A DNA stretch of 19,303 nucleotides from Flemingiibacterium sp045586505 (lineage in GTDB: Bacteria; Bacillota; Clostridia; Oscillospirales; CAG-272): positions 1 through 19,303 of the forward strand of contig JAZNAL010000052.1 in assembly GCA_045586505.1 (NCBI GenBank), given 5' to 3'. The notes under the pieces are model-generated. The model was given only the letters and a program-made list of their open reading frames with translations, ran no database searches and was not told the origin of the DNA. Positions 14,447-19,303 of the stretch are shown piece by piece. Made by a program: the position numbers and the translations under genes. The first letter of the stretch is position 1; each line of letters begins with the position of its first letter.

Positions 14447-15202
14447 ATGGAACTTTTGAAGGACGAGAATCTTACTCTTATAAATGACGGACTGCGGCTT
14501 ATCGAAAAGAATGATGGGCTGACCTTCGGGACGGATGCGTATCTGCTCTCCGCTTATGTCAGACGGCAGAGCAGGGCGCGGTGCGTGGATCTCGGAAGTG
14601 GGACGGGGATAATACCGTTGCTTCTGCTGGCAAATAAAAAGTGCGCGCAGGTGCACGCAGTTGAACTGCAAAGCGACTTCGCGGAGCTTATCGGACGCAA
14701 CGCCGAGCTCAACGGATTTGGCGACACGCTTTTGCCGCACTGCATGGATGTACGCGACATCCATGCCGATATGTTTGGCGGAACCGTAGACATTGCGGTG
14801 TCCAATCCGCCCTATATGAAGGTGTCGGGTAAGCCGAATGAAAGTGAGCGTAAAAATATCGCGCGGCATGAGATCGCAGGCGGTATCAATGATTTCTGCG
14901 GTGCCGCTTACCGTGTGTTAAAGCACGGCGGGTTGTTTTACACCGTTTGGCGTCCCGACAGACTTTGCGAGCTTACAAAAGCGCTGTCTGCCGCAAGGCT
15001 TGAGGTTAAACGCATGACCTTTGTACACGCAAGAGCCGAGCTTCCGCCTTGTCTTGTGTTGTGTGAGTCAAAGAAGGGGGCGTCGGCGGGAGTTTATGTG
15101 ACACCACCGTTGATAATGTATACCCACGGCAGTGTTTACACGGAAGCACTTACCAAAATTTATGAAACGGGTGAATTCGATGAGCCTTACAAAAGACCCT
15201 GA
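14447..15202 (+). CDS. TrmN6/YabB-type tRNA or N6-adenine methyltransferase
   Basis: SAM-dependent methyltransferase of the tRNA1(Val) adenine-37 N6 group. Motif I is DLGSGTG (48-54), the acidic residue of motif II is Glu73 in AVELQ, and NPPY (120-123) is the amino-methylating motif. The N-terminal DGLTFGTDAYLLSAY matches the YabB family. I start at ATG 14447, giving 251 residues; the same frame stays open back into murA, but that extension would read through the terminator and has no family similarity. No Shine-Dalgarno is visible, and TTG 14435 or TTG 14456 are alternatives. It overlaps rsmI by 23 bases, as the yabB-yabC neighbourhood does in many Firmicutes. Confidence 0.86.
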   Translation: MELLKDENLTLINDGLRLIEKNDGLTFGTDAYLLSAYVRRQSRARCVDLGSGTGIIPLLLLANKKCAQVHAVELQSDFAELIGRNAELNGFGDTLLPHCMDVRDIHADMFGGTVDIAVSNPPYMKVSGKPNESERKNIARHEIAGGINDFCGAAYRVLKHGGLFYTVWRPDRLCELTKALSAARLEVKRMTFVHARAELPPCLVLCESKKGASAGVYVTPPLIMYTHGSVYTEALTKIYETGEFDEPYKRP

Positions 15203-16076
15203 TGTATATTACGCCGATACCGGCGAGGAAAAGAATAAAATAAGCGGCGGTACGCTGTATCTTGTCACTACCCCTATCGGCAATCTTGCCGATCTGTCCG
15301 AGCGGGCGAAAAAGGTGTTGGCGGGAGTGGATTTTGTCGCCGCCGAGGATACGCGGAACTCCGCAAAGCTGCTTTCCTTATTTGGTATCAAAAAGCCGAT
15401 GGTCAGCTACTACGAGCATAACAAGCGCGAGCGCGGCGAGATTATCTGCGAGCGTCTTGCGGCGGGGGAATCCTGCGCGCTGGTTACCGATGCGGGAATG
15501 CCCGGTATCAGTGACCCCGGTGAGGATATAGTGAAGCTGTGCGCCGAGCGAAATATTCCCGTGACTGCGGTTCCCGGGCCGTGCGCCGCAATGACGGCGC
15601 TCACGCTGTCGGGGCTGTTTACCTCCAGATTTGCCTTCGAGGGCTTTCTTTCCACCAACAAAGGTGAGCGGCGGCGTCATCTTGACGAGATAAAGCACGA
15701 CAGACATACGCTCATCTTCTACGAAGCTCCGCATAAGTTGAAAGCGACGCTTTCCGACCTCCATAATGCGCTAGGCAACCGTAAGATCTCGCTCTGCCGT
15801 GAGCTTACCAAGCTCAATGAGGAGATAATGCGCACCACGCTTTCCGAAGCGGTCAAGCTGTACGGTGAGCGTGAGCCGCGGGGGGAGTATGTGCTCATAA
15901 TCGAGGGGGCGAGCGACGAGGAAGTGCTTGCGGGCGCTTTCTGGAGCGACATGACCGTCGAGGAGCACGTGGCGTATTACGTTAACGAGGGCAAGTCGAA
16001 GATGGATGCCATCAAAGCCTGCGCCAAGGATCGCGGGATCGCAAAAAACGAGGTTTACAAGGCGGTCAACACATAA
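15180..16076 (+). CDS. rsmI: 16S rRNA (cytidine-1402-2'-O)-methyltransferase
   Basis: Methylates the ribose of C1402 in the decoding centre of 16S rRNA. Family signatures are LYLVTTPIGNLADLSERA, AAEDTRNSAKLL, YYEHNKRER, VTDAGMPGISDPG and VPGPCAAMTAL, all in the SAM-binding tetrapyrrole-methylase fold, followed by a short C-terminal helical domain. The product has 298 residues from ATG 15180, close to the family norm. An in-frame GTG (15132) and ATG (15162) upstream would lengthen the overlap with the preceding gene; ATG 15180 has CGGGTGA at a usable distance and is preferred. It ends next to a terminator shared with the opposite operon. Confidence 0.93.
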   Translation: MSLTKDPDVYYADTGEEKNKISGGTLYLVTTPIGNLADLSERAKKVLAGVDFVAAEDTRNSAKLLSLFGIKKPMVSYYEHNKRERGEIICERLAAGESCALVTDAGMPGISDPGEDIVKLCAERNIPVTAVPGPCAAMTALTLSGLFTSRFAFEGFLSTNKGERRRHLDEIKHDRHTLIFYEAPHKLKATLSDLHNALGNRKISLCRELTKLNEEIMRTTLSEAVKLYGEREPRGEYVLIIEGASDEEVLAGAFWSDMTVEEHVAYYVNEGKSKMDAIKACAKDRGIAKNEVYKAVNT

Positions 16077-16080
16077 AAAT

Positions 16081-16113
16081 CGGCAGTGGTACGACTTCAG
16101 CGTACCACTGCCG
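16081..16113. terminator. Bidirectional terminator between rsmI and murI
   Basis: A perfect 13-bp stem (16081-16093 with 16101-16113) with loop ACTTCAG. On the minus strand it is followed by a T-run (complement of AAAAA before 16081), giving a strong terminator for prmC-ddl-murI. On the plus strand CAGTTTATTT follows, a moderate terminator for rsmI. Confidence 0.92.
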
Positions 16114-16136
16114 CAGTTTATTTACAGATGTTATTT

Positions 16137-16937
16137 TCAATACTTGTCAATATCTATACGAGTTACCTTGTCGGTGATCTCCTCGCCAAGAAATATGGAG
16201 GCGATGCGCTCAAAGCCCTGGGGTTCATCGCTTACATAGTATTCCACCTTTCCTTGACGCTGGTTATCCGGCGTCTTTTGTGCGGATATGATGTCGTATA
16301 GCTCCCTCGCGGCGGCAGCCCCTACATTTATAAGCGTCGCATTCGGAATCACCTTGGCAATGGAAGGTGCGATGATCGGATAATGGGTGCATCCGAGTAT
16401 CAACGTATCCGCACCCATTTCGATGATTGGCTTCAAGTGTATCTTGGCGGCAAGTCTCGTAATCTCCTCATCCTCGCCGACAAAGCCATTTTCCACCAGC
16501 GGCACAAATAGCGGGCAGGCGGCGGAGATTATTTTGAAATCGGGGTCAACCAAACGCAGTCCCGCGTCAAATGCGCCGCTTCCGACGGTTGACGGAGTGC
16601 CCGCGATACCGATGATTTTGTTTTTTGTGGCGGATGCTGCGGCGCGGACTCCCGCGTCTATTACACCTATTATCGGGATGTCGGGGTATCTTTCGCTGAG
16701 CAAACCGAGCGCGTTGGAGCTGGCGGTTCCGCAGGCAACGAGCACCGCATCGATGTTATGCGATGCGAGAAAATTCATATCCTGGAGGGAATATTTAATG
16801 ATTGTTTCTCTGGAACGGGTTCCGTAAGGAACACGTCCCGTGTCACCGAAATAGATGATATCCTCCGAGGGGAGCAGTCGGCGTACTTCCTTGAGGGCGC
16901 TGAGTCCACCGAGGCCGCTGTCGAAAATTCCAATCAA
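16137..16937 (-). CDS. murI: Glutamate racemase
   Basis: Converts L- to D-glutamate for peptidoglycan. FDSGLGGLSAL at the start supplies the conserved Asp-Ser pair. The two catalytic cysteines are C69 in VACGTASS and C183 in LGCTHYP, and GDTGRVPYG is the third signature. The residue after the first cysteine is Gly where Asn is common (CNTA). The start is TTG at 16937, three bases after the ddl stop, with AAGGGGG on the minus strand 8 bases before it, inside the end of ddl. The 266 residues are a normal length. Translation is probably coupled to ddl. Confidence 0.94.
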   Translation of the reverse strand: MIGIFDSGLGGLSALKEVRRLLPSEDIIYFGDTGRVPYGTRSRETIIKYSLQDMNFLASHNIDAVLVACGTASSNALGLLSERYPDIPIIGVIDAGVRAAASATKNKIIGIAGTPSTVGSGAFDAGLRLVDPDFKIISAACPLFVPLVENGFVGEDEEITRLAAKIHLKPIIEMGADTLILGCTHYPIIAPSIAKVIPNATLINVGAAAARELYDIISAQKTPDNQRQGKVEYYVSDEPQGFERIASIFLGEEITDKVTRIDIDKY

Positions 16938-16940
16938 AGA

Positions 16941-18044
16941 TTACGCCCCCTTCTCTATGGCAAGCGCGATAAGTTTGTCGATGATCTCGGAATAGGTCAT
17001 GCCGTCATGCATGAACAGCTTAGGGTACATGCTTATCTGTGTAAATCCGGGGAGAGTGTTGATTTCATTGAAAATTATTTTCTCCTCGCCATCTTTCTCG
17101 TACACAAAGAAGTCAACGCGTGACAGTCCGGTAACACCGAGAGCACCGCAGATAATTTTTGCGTATCTGCGAATTTTCTCGGTGGTTTCAGGCTTAATGT
17201 CGGCGGGAATTATAGCTGAGGAGTTGCTGTCAGCGCTGTATTTCGCGTCGTAATCATAAAATTCCGCGCCGGGATTGATCTGACCGCAGGTTGAAGCAAC
17301 ATATGCACCTTTGCCCATTGGAGCGTTGCCCATGACAGCGACTTCGACTTCTTTTCCTTTAATATATTCTTCTACGATTATCTTGCTGTCATGCGCTGCC
17401 GCAAGATTAAGTGCTGCTATCAGTCCGTCGCGGTCAGCCGCCTTGGAAGCACCTACCGATGAGCCTGCGTTTGCCGGCTTCACGAAAAGGGGGTATGTGC
17501 TTATGGACTCGCATGCTTCGATTGTGCCGGCTAAATCTTTTTCAAGACGGAAGCTGGGGATTACTTCGCATTTTGCCTGAGGGATATCATAATGGTAGAG
17601 AACGAGCTTGGTGAAGCCCTTATCCATACCGATAGCCGATGCCACGCATCCGCATCCGACGAATGGAATTCCGGAAAGCTTCATAAGTCCCTGCAGAGTG
17701 CCGTCCTCGGCGTTTGCGCCGTGCATTATGGGGAAAATCACGTCGATATGTATGCGGCGCACGGTTTCTGTTGTGTTGGAGAACACAAGAAGCGCAGAGT
17801 CCGAGGGGGATGGTGAGAGCGCTACTTTTTCCAGTACGGCAGGGTTTTCACACCAGGTACCGTCCTTAATGGCGGCTATGTCACCGGTGAAAAGATACCA
17901 GTCGCCGTTTTTGGTTATACCAACGGTGGTGATGTCGTATTTTTGGCGGTCGATATTTGATAAAATGGAGTGCGCGGATATGAGCGATACCTCGTATTCC
18001 GAGGATTTTCCGCCGAAAAGGCAGAGAAGCGATGTTTTGTTCAT
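16941..18044 (-). CDS. ddl: D-alanine--D-alanine ligase
   Basis: ATP-dependent joining of two D-Ala for the stem peptide terminus. The N-terminal GGKSSEYEVSL has the catalytic Glu18; ATP-grasp features are VKPANAGSSVG (188-198) and FNEINTLPGFT. The omega loop reads FYDYDAKYS with Lys268-Tyr269, the form found in D-Ala-D-Ala ligases and unlike the D-lactate enzymes of VanA type, so normal vancomycin-binding precursors are expected. At 367 residues it is of the longer Gram-positive type. GGGAG lies 10 bases before the ATG at 18044. It is the middle gene of prmC-ddl-murI, 59 bases after prmC. Confidence 0.95.
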   Translation of the reverse strand: MNKTSLLCLFGGKSSEYEVSLISAHSILSNIDRQKYDITTVGITKNGDWYLFTGDIAAIKDGTWCENPAVLEKVALSPSPSDSALLVFSNTTETVRRIHIDVIFPIMHGANAEDGTLQGLMKLSGIPFVGCGCVASAIGMDKGFTKLVLYHYDIPQAKCEVIPSFRLEKDLAGTIEACESISTYPLFVKPANAGSSVGASKAADRDGLIAALNLAAAHDSKIIVEEYIKGKEVEVAVMGNAPMGKGAYVASTCGQINPGAEFYDYDAKYSADSNSSAIIPADIKPETTEKIRRYAKIICGALGVTGLSRVDFFVYEKDGEEKIIFNEINTLPGFTQISMYPKLFMHDGMTYSEIIDKLIALAIEKGA

Positions 18045-18103
18045 TGCAGTGTTACTCCCGGTTATTGTTGTATTGTAGTAATATTTTATTCGTGTGCGCC
18101 GGA

Positions 18104-18922
18104 TTATTTGCGTGAGATTTGTGCAACTCGGATGTTTCCGCCAAAATCCTTATGAAAAGTGCAGGCAAGGGCTTGTGACTTGCACAATTCAGCGATTCTG
18201 TCGGATTGATCGTACCCGATCTCGAGCAGCATCATTGCTTCCGGCTTCATAAACTGAGCCAGATTCAAAATGAAATGACGGTAGAAGATCATACCGTCGG
18301 AACCGCCGTCAAGAGCGATATGTGGCTCGTGCTGTACTTCGCCGGAGAGTGTCGGGATTACATCGGTGTTGATGTAAGGCGGATTCGAGACGATCAGATC
18401 AGCACTTCGGATAAGCTCGACAAAATCGGAGGTCAGCACATCGGATTCAATGAAGTTCAGTCGATCACTTACGCGATGGAGATCTGCGTTTTGCTTTGCT
18501 ATCTGCAGTGCCTTCGGAGATATATCCACGGCTGTTGCAGTAAGTCTTGCATTTTCCTTCAATATAGAAATAGCGATACATCCGCTTCCGGTGCAGAGAT
18601 CTAGAATTCTGGTGCCGTTGCCGATATGCTTCAGTGCAAGCATGACAAGGTGTTCGGTGTCGGGCTGAGGAATAAGGCAATCGGGTGATACCACGAATCG
18701 GTGACCGTAAAAATAGACCTCCCCGAGGATGTATTGAAGCGGAACGCCTTGTCGACGGTCGGCGACGGCTTTGTCGATGGAATCAGGCAGCTCGTCGTCT
18801 CTGTGTAGCAGGCACCATTCGCGCGTTTTGCCCGCGAGGACGCGTACAAGCTCAGCGGCTTCATGTGAGGGCGATGATACTCCGAGATCGGTAAGGCATT
18901 TTACAAGCGATAGATAAGTCAT
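18104..18922 (-). CDS. prmC: Peptide chain release factor N5-glutamine methyltransferase
   Basis: Methylates the Gln of the GGQ motif in release factors RF1/RF2. An N-terminal helical domain (about 1-75) binds the release factor; the SAM domain has DLCTGSGCIAI (motif I, from Asp108) and the substrate-glutamine motif NPPY (180-183). The usual IPRPETE reads IPQPDTE here. The frame is open far upstream, but I start at ATG 18922, which is 9 bases after AAAGG on the minus strand and gives the normal 272 residues; the extra upstream residues come from the promoter region. prfA, often next to prmC, is not in the window. Confidence 0.93.
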   Translation of the reverse strand: MTYLSLVKCLTDLGVSSPSHEAAELVRVLAGKTREWCLLHRDDELPDSIDKAVADRRQGVPLQYILGEVYFYGHRFVVSPDCLIPQPDTEHLVMLALKHIGNGTRILDLCTGSGCIAISILKENARLTATAVDISPKALQIAKQNADLHRVSDRLNFIESDVLTSDFVELIRSADLIVSNPPYINTDVIPTLSGEVQHEPHIALDGGSDGMIFYRHFILNLAQFMKPEAMMLLEIGYDQSDRIAELCKSQALACTFHKDFGGNIRVAQISRK

Positions 18923-18944
18923 AGCTTTGATCCTTTCAATATAT

Positions 18945-18973
18945 ATTATAGCAGAAACTTTGTGGAAAATAAA
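18945..18973 (-). promoter_or_regulatory. Promoter for prmC-ddl-murI
   Basis: On the minus strand TATAAT (18945-18950) with, after 17 bp, TTTATT (18968-18973) as a poor -35. It points away from the rRNA promoters. The -10 is convincing; the -35 is not. Confidence 0.6.
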
Positions 18974-19091
18974 TAGTTTCGGGAGAAATTCTTGGTTTTT
19001 AAGACGATATGTGAAATATGCACTCGAGGTTGGCGGTTTGCAGGTCGAAAATGTACAGAATCGCCAAATCAAAAAAAGTTTAAGAAAGGTA
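18974..19091. other. Divergent intergenic region without a gene
   Basis: This stretch lies between the prmC promoter and the first rRNA-type promoter. I see no credible coding frame. A weak hairpin (GGCGGTT near 19032 with AATCGCC near 19065) and an A-rich run around 19066-19090 that could act as an UP element are the only visible structures. Confidence 0.5.
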
Positions 19092-19120
19092 TTGACAAAG
19101 GGGGAGGGATGTGGTATAAT
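19092..19120 (+). promoter_or_regulatory. First tandem rRNA-type promoter (P1)
   Basis: TTGACA (19092-19097), 17-bp spacer, TATAAT (19115-19120): perfect consensus, preceded by an A-rich UP-like tract. Its start would be near 19127. Paired with an equally perfect promoter exactly 100 bp downstream. Confidence 0.9.
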
Positions 19121-19191
19121 GATAAAGCTGTCCGCGAGGGACCGGAAGGTCGCTCGGGAGGAAAAAGTTTTAAAAAACTTTAGAAAACCTC

Positions 19192-19220
19192 TTGACAAAA
19201 GCGATAAGATGTGATATAAT
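19192..19220 (+). promoter_or_regulatory. Second tandem rRNA-type promoter (P2)
   Basis: TTGACA (19192-19197), 17-bp spacer, TATAAT (19215-19220). The tract AAAAAGTTTTAAAAAACTTT just upstream is a strong UP-element candidate. The DNA around P1 and P2 is alike (A-run, GTTTA or CTTTA, GAAA, TTGACAAA), suggesting an old duplication. Confidence 0.9.
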
Positions 19221-19303
19221 AATCGAGTCGCCTGAAAAAGCAGGAGACAGCGGATTGGTCCTTGAAAATTGAACAACAAGAGATGGAAAAGAAGTACAAA
19301 GAA
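19221..19303 (+). other. Probable rRNA operon leader with boxA-like sequence, running off the window
   Basis: Downstream of P2 comes a small hairpin (GTCGCCTG with CAGGAGAC, one mismatch) and then TGGTCCTTGAAAATTGAACA (about 19256-19275), which resembles the boxA/leader sequence (CTTTGAAAACT type) found before 16S rRNA genes in Firmicutes. The 16S gene itself is not within the window, so this is inferred from promoter architecture and the leader motif. Confidence 0.7.

Noticed and set aside
17160..17260. Ddl as a vancomycin-resistance D-Ala-D-Lac or D-Ala-D-Ser ligase
   Set aside because: The omega loop FYDYDAKYS and the prmC-ddl-murI context fit a housekeeping D-Ala-D-Ala ligase; no vanH, vanX or vanT is nearby.
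18923..19279. N-terminal extension of prmC to an upstream start at 19279
   Set aside because: It would cover both rRNA-type promoters and add 119 residues not found in PrmC; the ATG at 18922 has a good ribosome site and gives the family length.

Overview
The window reads as a chromosomal segment of an anaerobic, gut-type member of the class Clostridia (Firmicutes; the moderate GC and gene set would fit an Oscillospirales/Ruminococcaceae-like genome, but the exact taxon is an inference). The reasons are an oxygen-sensitive class III ribonucleotide reductase, a SCIFF (ranthipeptide) precursor with its radical SAM maturase, which are close to universal in Clostridia, a WalRK-YycHI cell-wall stress operon, and consensus TTGACA-N17-TATAAT promoters.

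Left part (1-4368): the C-terminal part of nrdD, then a strong promoter driving scfA. The scfA gene is unusual: it encodes two head-to-tail SCIFF units in one 91-residue protein (14 cysteines). A terminator and a palindrome-rich, possibly MITE-like spacer separate it from the maturase scfB, which overlaps by 4 bases a PLP-dependent Orn/Lys/Arg-decarboxylase-family gene. A terminator closes this block.

Middle part (4390-12886): one likely transcription unit read from a consensus promoter: an RluD-type pseudouridine synthase, a DUF3810 membrane protein with an HExxH site, a membrane-anchored NodB-fold protein with altered catalytic motifs, walR, walK, a YycH-like and a YycI-like gene. It then passes to murA. 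Between yycI and murA lies a perfect WalR-type direct repeat (TGTAAA-N5-TGTAAA) six bases upstream of a promoter, so the response regulator encoded just upstream may control the peptidoglycan-precursor gene murA.

Right part (14412-19303): a terminator, then trmN6-like and rsmI methyltransferase genes on the plus strand, a shared convergent terminator, and a minus-strand operon prmC-ddl-murI. Diverging from prmC at the right edge are two perfect consensus promoters exactly 100 bp apart, followed by a leader with a boxA-like sequence. This looks like the start of a ribosomal RNA operon whose 16S gene lies just outside the window.

The best candidate for something undescribed is the tandem SCIFF precursor with its palindromic promoter-proximal element. 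Second is the WalR box at murA. All assignments come from reading the sequence; no database search was run.
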